NCBI GenBank assembly: GCA_015501605.1
Contig: JADNRZ010000015.1
Span: 558,001 to 622,000 of the forward strand
Direction: 5' to 3'
DNA length: 64,000 bases
Origin: Panaeolus papilionaceus
Taxonomy: Eukaryota; Basidiomycota; Agaricomycetes; Agaricales
Position numbers and translations under genes: made by a program. Of this stretch, positions 12,969 through 24,886 are shown piece by piece. Positions within the stretch are counted from its first letter, which is position 1; every line of letters begins with the position of its first letter. The notes below the pieces were generated by a model. That model made no database searches, was not told where the DNA came from, and was given only the letters and a program-made list of their open reading frames with translations.

Positions 12969-14136
12969 ACGACAACAGTTACACTGACAATGCAGGTGCA
13001 TCATGCGGCATAATCCCGTCAAATTCGAAGGGGATAGCACAATAGTCTCTGCAGACGACCCATTTTCTCCCTCTCAGTAATACTAGGTCATACCACGCTG
13101 TCATCGACGAGAGACTTCTCACAGTTTAATTTATTTCTAGTTGATCGAATAGTTAATAATGTAAATGTAATAAAAATATAGAGCTCCTTGACGTCTGTAT
13201 GCTTCGATTTATGATTTGAGGAAACAAGCTGAGAATGTGTCAAGTTGTACTTCAAGTTACAAGTTGAAACAGGGTAACCTGATCGGCGTGATGATGGAGG
13301 TTCAACGTGAGTAGATGTATTTTCTCGCGGGCATTTCTATGCCAGTGCGCACTGCAGGGCGTCTGATGAATTCGTTTGGATTCAATCAACATCAGGGCAT
13401 CTTTAGCTTGTGCTATAAATTTGGAACATATGTAAGGCATAATATTTTTGTCATACTCATTCAGATGAATCAAACCGCCCACATCAGGAATATATCAGAT
13501 TTGATTACAGATTTTTCTTGCCCATATGGTACCTGTGCATCAGATCATCAGAAGCCGACATTTTTAGCAACCCTACGACGAATGTGGGTGCTCTTTGAGC
13601 CTGTGCAGATGATGGAACTAAGTAAAAACGTCTAAAAATCCTTTTTCAGCTCTCCGACCCACTTTCGTGTTTTACTAAAGAAACCAACAGCCTCTCACAT
13701 CAAATATGATGTCTACAAAATGATATAATGTTCAAAGGTGCAAATCACCCACATCTTTCGTTGGCTGGTTCCAACTCCCCCTCCAAATCTCTCCAAACTT
13801 CTGCTGGCAGAAGCACGGACAGCGTTTTCCGAACACCCAAGCCTCTCGAGTCCTTCTTTGGACCTCTCACCTTCCTTGTCAAAGCGCACCATCTGCTCCA
13901 GCGGTCACACACACCTGTCATAACCACATTGGGAGCAATTTATCACTTACAGCACTTTTCGATAGGCCGAATACTTCCCATCCGTAAGTCGAAGTGATTA
14001 CTATTCGGTCATTCCCCACACTGATACTCGTGAAGAGGTTCTTCCCATCCATAAGTACCTAAGGATTCTGTGGCGTCCTTAGAATCGAGGGGTTCGATCC
14101 AGCTTCCTCCTAGCACCAATATTCCGTACGATCGTA
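12969..14136. other. intergenic, no supported gene
   Basis: AT-rich 3' flank of the secreted-protein gene followed by the upstream region of the next gene. Two overlapping plus-strand frames at 13728-13997 and 13738-13923 look like chance frames in a C-rich stretch. No repeat was found. Confidence 0.45.
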
Positions 14137-15529
14137 ATGGCGAAATGCATATCTTGGCAGGCAGGCCCTATTTTACCCTACGAGCTGATCGAGTTGATTA
14201 TTGCGCTCGTTGCAACCAGGGAGGATATCGAGACCCTCCTTGCTCTCTCCCTGCTCAATTACCACTTCTGTTGGGTGACCAGGAAATACATCTTCTCGTA
14301 CATCCCTCTCGAGACATGTAAATATCAGAGGACTACAGAAGGCCGAGCCGTCGACGAGGTAGAATTCTTCAGGCGCATCCTCCATCACACCCCAAAGATC
14401 GCCGGTTTTGTGCGCAAGTTCGACTACGTCAACGATCTGCAAAACAAGCGTCACGCACCAGCAATTTTCAGACGCCTTTATAACGTTACAAGCCTCACCT
14501 TCGGTTTCAACGACTACGAGACATTCGGGCCGAAGCAGGCGAACTGGATCTTGGACGTTTCACCAGCATTACGAAGGAGTATCTGTTCCTTCCTGTGTGC
14601 GAACAATCTGAGGTCATTACAGCTTCTAAACATCACCAAAATCCCTGGCGCGGTATTTGAACTCATGCCGTGCCTGGAGACGCTGGACTTGCATGCGGTT
14701 ACCTTCTCCGCTATCGATGGAGATCCAACAAGCGCTCGGGATTTGGCGCCGGTAGCGTCAACGGAAACGGTCCGGAATGGTTCGGTCATGCTGAGAAGCC
14801 TGACTCTGAGGCGCAAGATGGAGGATGGGTTTGCCTATTTGATCGGCGCGAAGAGGAAAGACGGGAGAGACCTGATTGATTATAGCCAAGTCACGACGGC
14901 ACACTTCCACATAGATGACCCAAGAATGGCTTCGGTGTTTCTAGAATTCTTAAAAGAAACTAGGTACTTGACAGAACTAACCTTCGGAGGTACGTGGATC
15001 GCACTTTCTTACTGAGAACTATGGCTGATTTTCACATCGACATCTATGATTCCGAGCAGGTTATTGTGGTGAATTCGACATCAAAAACAATTTTACCTCA
15101 TCTCTGAACTCCAGCTCCTATCGTACCCTTCGCAGTCTTGATTTCTGGTACATGGTGGACGGGCGCCAATATGACCCTTTCGGAGGACTGGCGCACGAAT
15201 TGGCTGATCTCGCCTATAGGACCCGTGGCGTGGTTATTATCCCACTCGAAGAGGTTAACGTTAGTGTACAGGTCGACACCGATAGTTCATGTGATACATC
15301 CCCTGATATATGGTCGAAACTAGACGCGGTCCTTTCTGAGCCAGGGAATTTCCCCCGCCTTCGAAAGGTTAGCGTCAAAGTTTCCATCTATTACTTCAGG
15401 GAGACTCTGCTGGAGGCCCTCATACAGGACCTTTGCAATGTGGAGCGAGTGTGCTTCAACGGCTTAAAGGAGTTGCAGAGACTGCATGGCCTCGACTTTG
15501 ACTTTGAGGTCACGAAAGAGCCAGTCTGA
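14137..15529 (+). CDS. F-box-like protein, basidiomycete type
   Basis: Two exons, 14137-14989 and 15060-15529, joined by an intron GTACGT...GAGCAG in phase 1; product about 440 residues. The N-terminus reads MAKCISWQAGPILPYELIELIIA and continues LLALSLLNYHFCWVTRKYIF. This matches the degenerate F-box pattern of agaricomycete proteins (LPxELxxxII, then LxxCSLVxxxW). The rest consists of irregular leucine-rich repeats, e.g. LRSLQLLNITKIPGAVFELMP and YLTELTFGG. Such proteins act as substrate receptors in SCF ubiquitin ligases. It lacks the FGPxH N-terminal exon and the coiled coil of the other F-box family in this window, so it belongs to a different subfamily. The F-box assignment rests on pattern only. 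Confidence 0.65.
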
Positions 15530-15709
15530 GGATACAAACGCGTGCCCAATTTTTACGAACCGTAACGAGACCCTTACGATTCTTTATATCATATATCAAT
15601 CAAACCATGAAACGATAATGAAATGAAATGTACATCACTTCACAAACCCGGAAAACAAAGTACAAAATGAGAGAAAGACGCTGTCTTGATACCACTAGTC
15701 GCAACGATC

Positions 15710-17331
15710 CTAACCAGCTGCTTGTGTCCTTTCAAGGCGTTTATTGACAGCAACACCCTGCATCCTTGATTGTGCGCTAGCAGCAGCTGCGTAACTCGCC
15801 ATCTTCTTCTCTCTCATCTTCTTCAGCACTCCCGCAAGAAATGCTGGTGTGATGTACGGACACGTGTTCCCGTCTGCAGAAGAGGCCGTGTCCCCCGACG
15901 CGTCATCAGCAGAGCCGGGTGTTTGTGCACCGGCAGAGGCTGAAGCTGGAGTGCGATGATACATTCCTATGTTCGATGCTGATGAATCGTTTCGCGTAAT
16001 CTGGCCCGATGCCGTCCGTTTGGCAGGGCTAACAGAAGTGCTCGCCATACCAGATGACATGGGCGAGTCCATGTTTCCCGAAAGTCTCGTAGCGTCAGGG
16101 ACACCATCTTCCTTATAATTGTCCCAGAGTGTGTACAGAGAAATGATTTCTTGCGAGATTGTAGCGATGAGAGGGAGTGATACGTTCAAATCCGCAAAGA
16201 AGGCGATAGGATCTTGGGGTTTCTTTGCTTGTTGTGCAGACATGGCCGACTGTGACCCAGTGCTGTGAGCTTGCCTCGATGAGCGACGAGGTTGACGTGG
16301 TTGTTCTGAGCTTGATTCTGAGAACAGGCTTTCTTGTTCTGAGGTTGTGCCAGTGGAGTCAGGTTTAATTGGCGGGTGGAGGATAAAGGTAAGGTATATA
16401 GCAGCAATGGCAATGAGATGTGGGGGGTAGAATATGCAAAGCGGGGAACGATATGTGTCGTTTATGATCGACCTAAAGCCGCACACATCAATACAGTGTG
16501 AACACATATTATGGGGATTGAATCATACCAGGCCGTCTGGAATGCAGCTGGTGCCAGTTCCAGTTGTCCTTCTCCTGTACCCCAATATCTAGGGCCATCC
16601 TCTGCACCTATTCCCACTCCCATACGGTCGTCTGCCTCTCCTTCTTCTGATGAAAGTTGAGATGACCCTCCTGATTCCTTCCTGCACAACGCCAATAATG
16701 TCCGGTATGGATGGAATACAATCAGGTCACATTCGAGGTCACCAACAAGATAGAACTCCATTTCTGCGAGTTTAGAGTTATCTGACGAAAAGTGCTGGAC
16801 CCCATAATTTTCTGTGAAGAACCTATGAGAGATATTCAGGCAATCGCTATACAGCTTCACTCACGACCAAAAAGGGTTCTAGACTCTGTCACCACGAGTT
16901 TAATATGTACAGGCGATTCCTCTGCTTTTGCTGCAACATAGCAACAAGCCGCTATCACAGTAAATGGATCTGTATCACAATAGCTGTTCTTGAGGTAAAA
17001 TCTTCGAAAGAATATTGTCGCAGTGGCTATAACTCTTTGCCTGAATTGCAGTTTCTTTCCAAGTTTGTTGATCGCTAGTTCAAAATGATATATTTATATC
17101 CCATCTACAGCAAAAACGCATTGAAAACACTAACCATTGGCAAAATATATGGACAGATAATCGATGTATTCTGGTTGGTCGACCAATCGGTAATCCTCTG
17201 CTCTTGCCTGGTTCCAGCTAGATCGGTCAACAATCCACCTTTTGCTGAATTAAAAGGGATGAGTAGAGAGAATGGACCGACATTATCTTATAGCCTCACT
17301 AATGAGAGCTTGCCCAGAAGTCTGTCGCCAT
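15710..17331 (-). CDS. SSN8: cyclin C (Mediator CDK8 kinase-module cyclin)
   Basis: Read leftward from ATG at 17331-17329. Exon 1 (17300-17331) codes MATDFWASSH and splices to KRWIVDRSSWNQARAEDYR (exon 2, 17135-17244). Exon 3 carries INKLGKKLQLRQRVIATATI and FFRRFYLKNSYCDTDPF, then AACCYVAAKAEESPVHIK, the core cyclin box. The next exon has YGVQHFSSDNSKLAEMEFYL and VFHPYRTLLALCRKE. The second cyclin fold follows (INDTYRSPLCIFYPPHLIAI). The C-terminal exon has DPIAFFADLNVSLPLIATIS and a Ser/Ala-rich tail to the stop at 15710. The order and motifs are diagnostic of cyclin C, partner of CDK8 in the Mediator kinase module, which represses or tunes RNA polymerase II transcription. An insertion rich in Glu/Gly/Ser (near 16560-16690) and the long tail are fungal additions. 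Length is about 400 residues. Confidence 0.9.
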
Positions 17332-17520
17332 TTATATAAGACTTGTCGGGAAGAGAGGTGATAAAGCAAGAAACTAACACCAGAGTCAAGCTCAAGCAAC
17401 AGCAGGACCGTGTGAAATACTTACATACACCCGCCATGATGCATGATGCATGATGCGCGCTGGATTCAGTGCCCTTCAATTTGGTCATACCCTTCGTAAC
17501 AACGGCCTGCAGACTTTTAA

Positions 17521-19298
17521 ATGCCTGAAGGTACGATGAAGACTTTTGGCATTGCACCTCCCGATTTTTCAGCGGCAAAAAACGTCGATTTCGGCCCTAC
17601 ACATGCAGATTATAGGCGTATTTCATGGCCGGATTGTGAAGACGACGATCAACACGCAGTGAGCAGCCCTGTGAAGGTTAATTTCATCAAAACAAGGCTT
17701 GAACTTGGCTTTCGACTTAGATTCCAATCAAGTTACCATCGTGGCTGATGCGTTTTCTTGTGCATAATATGCCATTGTTGTCGTAAGAAGCTCGTCAAGT
17801 GAGGACGCTCCAGGAGGAGATCAAAATGCAGCAAGTAGACGCACAACGCAGAATTCAACGACTCGGGCAAGAGTTAAAGGAGGTTATAGACGATGAAAAG
17901 CGGCTTTTGAATCAAGACTTTTCCTGCTCCGTTGCGCTGTCTCCCTTCCGACTACTCCATAATGACATCCTGTCTCAAATCATCCAGCACCTTCCTCTCT
18001 ACCTTTCTCCGAGTCATGGGCTTGGTTCAATACTAGGGTCTGATAATCCCCCTCAAATTCACGTTTCTACTATCTCTATCTTGAGTATCGACCCAGTGGC
18101 ACAACTGTGTCTATGGTTTACCGAATCTATGGCACCACATCTGCGTTTCTCATCAGCAGAATCACAGGGTTCTGGGTCGATTATTGCACCTTCATGGCGG
18201 CTTATCTAGTTCACTGCCTCTGGTGGTTGAAATTGACGAGGGTTCTGGCAAAGTAGGTCCCGGTCAGTCTCGGCTACTCGAATCGATACTTTTTGACTGG
18301 GAACATCATCGGCGATTGCGAACAGTCACGATTCGATCTCGTAGACGAAAACCACTGGTTCTGAATTTGATAGGCTTGGCACAACAGAAAACATCTCGCC
18401 CGAACCTTGAGACCTTCATCTTCGATTTTGTTGGTTTTAATGCAGACACCCACGTATCTCTCCGAGAACACGTTGCCACGCTTCTTGATAGTTACCCAAT
18501 GGTGCAGAGACTGTGGTTCGAAGGCTTCGTACCGAGGGTTATGGCCCGTCGCCTGCCATCCGACATGGACAGTCTCCGCTCCTGGTCAAATCTGACAAAG
18601 CTCTTTGGTGATGTCGATATCTCATTTTCAGCACAGAAGATGTATCTTTCGACATTTCTCAAGTTGTGCCCAAGGCTTGAGGTCGTTTGCTTATCCATTG
18701 CAGTGGAAAGCACGTAACTGTGCCAACGACAGAGGTTGTCGTGCACCAGCAGTTGAAAGTATTAGGAGCCATGCTCGACTTCCTCCTCGACATTCGTTCC
18801 TTCGAGCATAACCAACTTGACCATATATGTATAGCTCCGATCCTTCTGACTTGGAGCATCCTCCAGTGCATCGGTCAACCATTTTCGCCATCCAACAGCA
18901 AGAGATATTCGACAGGTGGACAAGAACTCTACGACCCATTGCCCCATCCCCAGCTTCGTCGTATCAATCTCCGCTTTTTCATTCAGTCGGACTATCAGGT
19001 GCGAGTGTGGAAGAAGGATGAGGAAGAAAAGTACTCCGAGTGGATTAAGGGCATTCAGGGAACCAAGTCATCATCGTCGATAATTGTCGAGTACCTCGAC
19101 TGTCAGGATGTGCCTATGACCGGTTACGACGAGGAAAGCCGCCGGGACAGGCAGATATATTTCAGGTCTCTGAAGAAAATCTTCAGAGGATATTGTCGAT
19201 ATATGTCTGAACTGGCCATTCCCCCCACGTCTTCTGCGAGAGCATTTCATGCAGTATTTAACATCAGTCAACCAACAAGTTTTCAGGTTATTTCCTAG
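17521..19298 (+). pseudogene. decayed F-box/LRR-like gene of the FGPxH family
   Basis: Relic of the same family as the intact genes at 36787 and 53236. The first-exon motif is readable (VDFGPTHADYRRISWPD) but the usual start codon has become AAC. The intron is still marked by GTGAGC...TTAG, followed by IPIKLPSWLM. The frame then hits a TAA (just after MPLLS) before the coiled coil (QVDAQRRIQRLGQELKEVID) and F-box (LSPFRLLHNDILSQIIQHLP). The frame shifts again near 18200, then runs through LRR-like sequence (18184-18717), and shifts once more near 18715 to a tail ending at 19298. With at least one nonsense codon and two shifts it cannot make a full product. A short expressed fragment cannot be excluded. 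Confidence 0.8.
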
Positions 19299-19436
19299 AA
19301 TTTGTTTGTTGATGGTATACCCATCTATTTTGAATGAATCATGCGAGGAATGTAGGTAGTAATCCCATCTACATATCTAAATATAGACCACGCAGCACCC
19401 TCTAAAGCCATCGCCCGCCATAAAAGCATCGGTAAT

Positions 19437-20777
19437 TTAAGCGACGAAAGCACGGCCCTTCTCGATGTTCGTCTTGAGCTCAGGCAAGCAAGCAGCGAGG
19501 AGCTTCTCCTCGTACTCGGTGATCTGGCCAATGGGGTGGATCTTCTCAACACCGTTAGGCTAAGGAAAGAAAGAAAATATTCGGTTAGTTTATTGTGCGG
19601 AGATAGAGAATTCGGAAAAGAAAAGAGTGTACTCACGCCGAGCTCAACGTTGGATGAAAAGAAGTCGACACCCTGGTCAGCAAAGAGTGGGCTCTGGACA
19701 AAGGTGGGGGTAACGACACCCTTCTCGCCGTTCAAACCGCGCAGGAGGGCGTTGGTGAACTTAGCACCGGCGTAGGCCATGGAGAGAGTAGCACTTCCAG
19801 CACCGTCCTTAGCCTTAACAACCTCATCACCACCGAACTGGATGCGGTGGACGAGCTTGTCGAGAGCCTCACCGGTGATGGTCTTTCCAGGGGCAGATTG
19901 GGAGAGAAGGGGGACGATGGTAGCACCACTGTGTCCACCAATAACGGTGACACCAGTCTCAGCGGGAGCAGCGTTGACGAGCCCAGCAAGGAAGCGGGCA
20001 GCACGGACAACGTCGAGGGTGGTGACACCGAACACGCGGCGGGGGTCGTAGACACCAGCCTTCTGGAGGGTGGAGGCAACAATGGGGACGGTGGAGTTGA
20101 CGGGGTTGGAGATGACGAGGATGTGGGCGTCTGGGGCAACACGACCGACAGCGGTGGCGAGGTCACGGACGATGGAGGCGTTGGTCTATTGCCTCTTCAG
20201 TAAACTGTGATGGCCAACAAAAATGAATGAAACTCACGTTGAAAAGGTCATCACGGGTCATCTTATGACGTGTAACACGTTAATTTGAGAACATAAACGG
20301 TAGAAAAATGCTAGACTTACACCGGGCTATAAAATCAAAGTTAGCTTTGGTCTTTGCTGGACGAAGTAACGAGTGACTATACCTTACGGGGAACACCAGC
20401 AGGGATGACAACAACCTTAACACCCTCGAGAGCTTGGTCGAGCTGGTCAGCGGCGTATCCTTTGACCTACTCACAGTAAACACGTTGAGTATTTCCTTCC
20501 CACTGCGAAGGACGTTGAGATTCAAAGCATGAAAAACACGTACCTCGCTTGCAGTATCAACGTGGCTAACATCAGCAGCAACACCAGGAGCGCCACGGAT
20601 ATCGTAGAGGCTCAAAGAGGTGACCAGGGGGTCGTTCTTGAGGAGCAAAGAGAGAGGTTGGCCAATTCCTCCTCCGGCGCCGAGCACTGCAACCTTGGTC
20701 CTGGCTGATGCTGAGGCATGGAAGAGCCTGGCAGCAGTAGGAGCAGAAAGAGCACGAGCAGCAGAACGGGCAAGCAT
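19437..20777 (-). CDS. MDH1: mitochondrial malate dehydrogenase
   Basis: NAD-dependent malate dehydrogenase (malate to oxaloacetate) of the tricarboxylic acid cycle, 339 residues. It has a mitochondrial presequence ([20 protein letters not shown]) and the Rossmann glycine motif ([20 protein letters not shown]). Six exons, all phase 0: 20544-20777, 20383-20466, 20321-20326, 20238-20261, 19637-20185, 19437-19559. The third is only 6 bases (codons Pro-Gly) and the fourth 24 bases; both fall inside the conserved substrate loop [13 protein letters not shown]. The large exon carries [11 protein letters not shown] and the catalytic histidine in [13 protein letters not shown]. The last exon ends [10 protein letters not shown]. 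Codon use is strongly GC-biased at third positions, as expected for a highly expressed gene. The start is the first ATG of the presequence. Confidence 0.95.
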
Positions 20778-20974
20778 TTTAGATGATGGTAGTGGTTGGG
20801 GTTGAAGAATTATTTACGAATTTATACGATTTTCCGAACCATTTACAACCCTCGGGTCACTTCGGACATCGTGTAATGTCCATCCGTCATCACCAACTCC
20901 GGCAATTTCCCCACAGTCCGGCTCGACAGGGGCAAGGCATGAATCAAAATAGACTTCAATACCATTTAGAACAT

Positions 20975-22491
20975 CAAGATGACTGGATAAATACACAAAA
21001 CTATCACTCCTAGATACTCGAGTTCAACAATCGAACTATAGGAAGCGAATGGTCGAATACTCTGATGCACAGATCATGAAGCTCACCAGGGTCATTGGCC
21101 AAACTAGGCGGAAGAATAAAGGGACTACGTATGTGGAGAGCTCAGAGATCAGTGAGTATCACCATTTGAAAGGAAGTATAGGGTACGTAGTGGCCGAAAT
21201 AAAAACAAGCTCTTTCCATAATAATGAGGTATGTAACGAACACTTCCTTATGATAATAATACGGGTTCGGTTGTTTATGTTTCAAGTTGTGCGATGGAGG
21301 GTAGTCGAGGTACATGTCCGGTCACCCACCACCTTTGAATATCATTCGAATATGCGGCTAATGACCGAGCGCGGTTTCACGGCGTGTGCCACACGAACTG
21401 GACCTCTTATTACCTCGGCCATCTTATCCAAAACAAGAATACTCAAATCCAGATCACAATAAGCAACACTCCCTTTTCTGCTGATTTTTGGGGTCGGATC
21501 ATCCAATGAGCGAAGAATATACAAGGCTTCTTCCATGTTATGGTTCTTGGTTCTTCGCGAGAGAGACCCCGTAGTCGGGGAATAGTGTAGTAGGGGGAGT
21601 GGGAGTGGGTTGTTGTGAGCGACCACTCCCAGTGCGAGAGCCGAGGACGGTGGACAGATGAGCCCCCGCTGGACTCGGCTCTCTCACTACTCCCTACTAC
21701 GGGGTCTTCGATATGTTCAGGAGCGGAATTCGGGATTGAAGGTGGAATGTATTAGAAGTTTGGGGAGTTTATATAATGTCAGGGGTTTATTCGATGAGAA
21801 AGGGGGATGAGGTGGGCGGGCAAAAAGGAAACAAAACCGGCTACGCAACGAGTGAGCGCGTGTCGCGCGGCGAATGAGGATAAAGGAAATAGTAAGAAGG
21901 AGAGACGAGGTGGGCGACGTAGTGTTGTCTCTTCCACGTGACCAAGAAGACGGATCTGCGCAAGCACAGATCCTATCAACAGCAGGTCAGCCAGCTTTGG
22001 GACGAAAGTCATAGGCGGGGAGCTGATAATTCTATGTAGGTATCGAATCTTTAAATACGAGTCCGAGATATCAAACATCTGTGAGGCAGAGCCTTATGTT
22101 TTGCTCCATGCACAAGGCAAGGGTGACATATTTTGGTCAACCGGCGAGATAGCATTAATGATGGGGGTTATACTGAAAGCTGTTGAGTAGGGTTTCGGAG
22201 ATACTAAATACATCTCAGACATCATCTTTTTCTGTGATACTGCAACGGTGCAACGTCAATGCCAGACCGTGTATTGTTTCGCAGCTTTCTCCATTGATGG
22301 CATAAAGCACTCCGACGGCATAGAGCAAGTTGTTTGAGATGACCATGATTGTTTTCTAGTTGGCTCGCTACGAGGACAAACACCGATCCCTTATTCCCCG
22401 GTCCCAGTAAAGAGGGGAACCGCCTGGATATACTACCGAGCGCTACACCAAGTCGAAATTGAAGAATGGAAAAGCCCTTCGGCGTCTCCAC
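20975..22491 (-). pseudogene. degenerate copy of the gene at 27598-28719
   Basis: Homologous, base by base, to 27550-28700, with many substitutions. Readable pieces on the minus strand: IMVISNNLLYAVGVLYAIN (near 22300), then MTFVPKLADLL, then ILRSLDDPTPK and LSILVLDKMAEVIRGPVRVA (21340-21530). The copy is broken by an insertion of about 440 bases (21537-21978) between the two last pieces. It also lacks the segment coding the CACSKELKG..CHNCAW part and has a premature stop after SRIFE. It cannot make the full product. Confidence 0.75.
21537..21978. mobile_element. insertion with internal inverted repeats, type unknown
   Basis: About 442 bases present in the 21-kb copy and replaced by only 8 bases (ACTCTGGT) in the 28-kb copy. 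It is GC-richer than its surroundings. It holds inverted repeats, for example GACCCCGTAGT near 21580 facing ACTACGGGGTC near 21700, and GAGAGCCGAG facing CTCGGCTCTC. No clear target duplication or terminal repeat was found, so the class is open. It may also be a composite of deletion and filler. Confidence 0.45.
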
Positions 22492-22499
22492 GAGAGTAC

Positions 22500-24821
22500 T
22501 GCTGGTTTGAGGTGGGCACCCACGTAGATGTTTACATAGAGATACCTAACAGATATTGACCAGGCCCTACTGGGAATTCCTAATCAGGCAAGCGCAGGTC
22601 ATAAATTTGGCGAGGCGATAGCATTATATACTATCCGGTTCCCAGACGAGGGCACACGCAGTGTTGTCGTGTACCTTCCCCTCTTGAACCTCCAGCAACC
22701 ACACAATATCCTACTGTTATTTGAGGACAGTCGCCGACTTCAGACAGGGAAAAGGAGTTGTTTGTAATGGATTTAGCAGCCATATCTGACGTTTTTGGGA
22801 TCTGGAGGGCAGAAACAGGTTCTAACAATGTGTATGTGCTTCGAAAGGATCCCGCACTATTATATCTTCAGCCACACGAGCTTGGTCTTTCTTTTGACAA
22901 AGACTCTCCAAAGGACAACGAAGAAGCAGGGGCCCACTCGACTTAGCGAGAATTAAAGTCTGATCATATATAATTACGCGAGTATACTCATAGCGATTAT
23001 AAACCTTATGTGTCCGACTAGGTAATATAATTTGTCTGACTAGAATCTGGGTGTGTCCGACATGTCCTACTATATCTGACTACCATTTTTACTGAGTGTC
23101 ACCCCTCATATTGGGCACTTATCTAACTCGCCACTGGCTCACCAGAAATTCCAATGGCACAGTGCGGTCATGATGGCGTGAAAGGTGGTGACTGCCTTGT
23201 CCTCTTTGATATCATGGCACATAGGTGAGTTCCGTATCATCAATCAGTCGGGGGAATACCATGGGACTCAGCGATAAAGGAGTGAAGGGTATCAAGGAAT
23301 CCTGCATACAGCACAAGTGTAACGAGATTTGTAGAGGCTTTGAACTCGAGAACACGCTGGACTGTTTTAATCAACTGATGATCGAAGGTAAGTTGGCGAT
23401 GATGTCCCCAAATGGTTCCGATATCCATCTCAAAGCATATAGCTAACGTGCATGTCTCAGGAGAACTAGAAGACGAGGGAGAGCCTGAACATGACGGCGG
23501 GGGAACTAAGGACCTGTCTTAGAGCGTGAGTGATGCTTCAGTACAAGTAACCACCCGATGCCAAGCACCCTGCAACCGTATAAATGGCACACCAATCTCT
23601 CCCCTGTTGTATTTGTTTTCATAGATGTTATATCTTACATGGTGTCGTTTTCTAATAGAACAGATATTGATATGCTAAAGGCGTTACGTGTTGTGATAAG
23701 TGGCCATGAGCTGAGCCGAATATGAGCCGAGCTCGGCCGTGCGGTGTCAAAATTCAACTATGCGGTTCTGGTCAACAGTAATGGGGGTATTTTTATGACG
23801 GTTGCTTAGGATCAATGGATTTTGTACGCCTTAGCACTTGTGTTCTTCCATCTACAAGTCAAAGGACATGCTTCCTTGCATCCTCGGGATTCGGCTCGAG
23901 GCTCCAGCACAAGGTACTGTATGCTTCTCAACAACTTCTCCAAACTTCTAAACCTCCTGAGTCATCTCAATATATCTTCCCAAAACTTTTGCAGACCCTA
24001 CAGCCCTCACCTGGTACCATAGTCGCGTCCGGGTGCAATGAACTTATGGTTCTCGGAAAATTTATTGATGTTGTGTCTTGCAGAGATGTATCAGATATAT
24101 GATATGTGTGGAACAACAGCAAAGTTTGGTACTGTGATGGTTGTCCTCTCGGCCTACTAATACTGGGTCACATTGATAGACGCCTTGTAATTTGCTTGGA
24201 AGTCGGGTGATTGATCACCCAAACAAGCACGCTCGCGTTCGGTGTTTTTGCGAGCCAAGCCGACTCTCTAATGTAGATCTCCGCTAAACGAGTATACGTA
24301 GGTGAGCGTTACTTGTTCATGGTTATAAATAGGCCGCTCTAACCGAGCTTCTGTTACTATTTGCGATGAGTTTTCTTGTTTGGTGTCCTTGAAATGCTAT
24401 GATTAGGTCGATACCGGGTAAATTCGACGATTTATTTGGGGGAAATGACACCTACACAAAACATTGGCCCCTCGTTTGAGGCCTCGTCATTGGCCCGCAG
24501 ATCTTTGTGAGCTGGCACCCAACAAAACTATGTGGGTCTACGAGCGTATAGCTTAATGTTTCATTGCTTTCACCTAGGTAAATTGCGACGACAGGGAACA
24601 CCGGTTCATTCACGGTTTGTCATCGGTAAGATTGAGGCTTCCCTCTTCATTTCAGAACCTCACTCAGCTCGCCCCTGAAGCCAAAAATGCGGTGCTTGGC
24701 TACACACAGATACCACCCGGGTGCTGCATTGAAGACCACCTGAGCATTCTACATACCACAGGCGCAAATCCAGAAGCGCGATTAGGGGCTGTTTCTGGGA
24801 CCCTCGGGCTCCTTCTGGGAG
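22500..24821. other. intergenic, no supported gene
   Basis: Over 2 kb with only short frames (22758-22946, 23225-23446, 23815-24102), none with a recognisable domain or matched splice sites. The region may hold further decayed sequence. It ends at the promoter of the GH62 gene. Confidence 0.45.
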
Positions 24822-24829
24822 TATATATA
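24822..24829 (+). promoter_or_regulatory. TATA box of the GH62 gene
   Basis: TATATATA lies about 58 bases upstream of the ATG at 24887. It supports the downstream start rather than the longer frame that opens at 24617. Just after it, CCCCAC reads GTGGGG on the other strand, which fits the SYGGRG consensus of the carbon-repressor CreA/Cre1; a single match is weak. Confidence 0.55.
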
Positions 24830-24886
24830 CCCCACCTCTGGAACTGTAGGCGGCCAGTGTGGTTACTCGTTCACATCGCTCCCAAT

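Noticed and set aside
19732..20203. Long frames on both strands overlapping malate dehydrogenase
   Set aside because: Shadow frames produced by strong third-position GC bias of the real gene.
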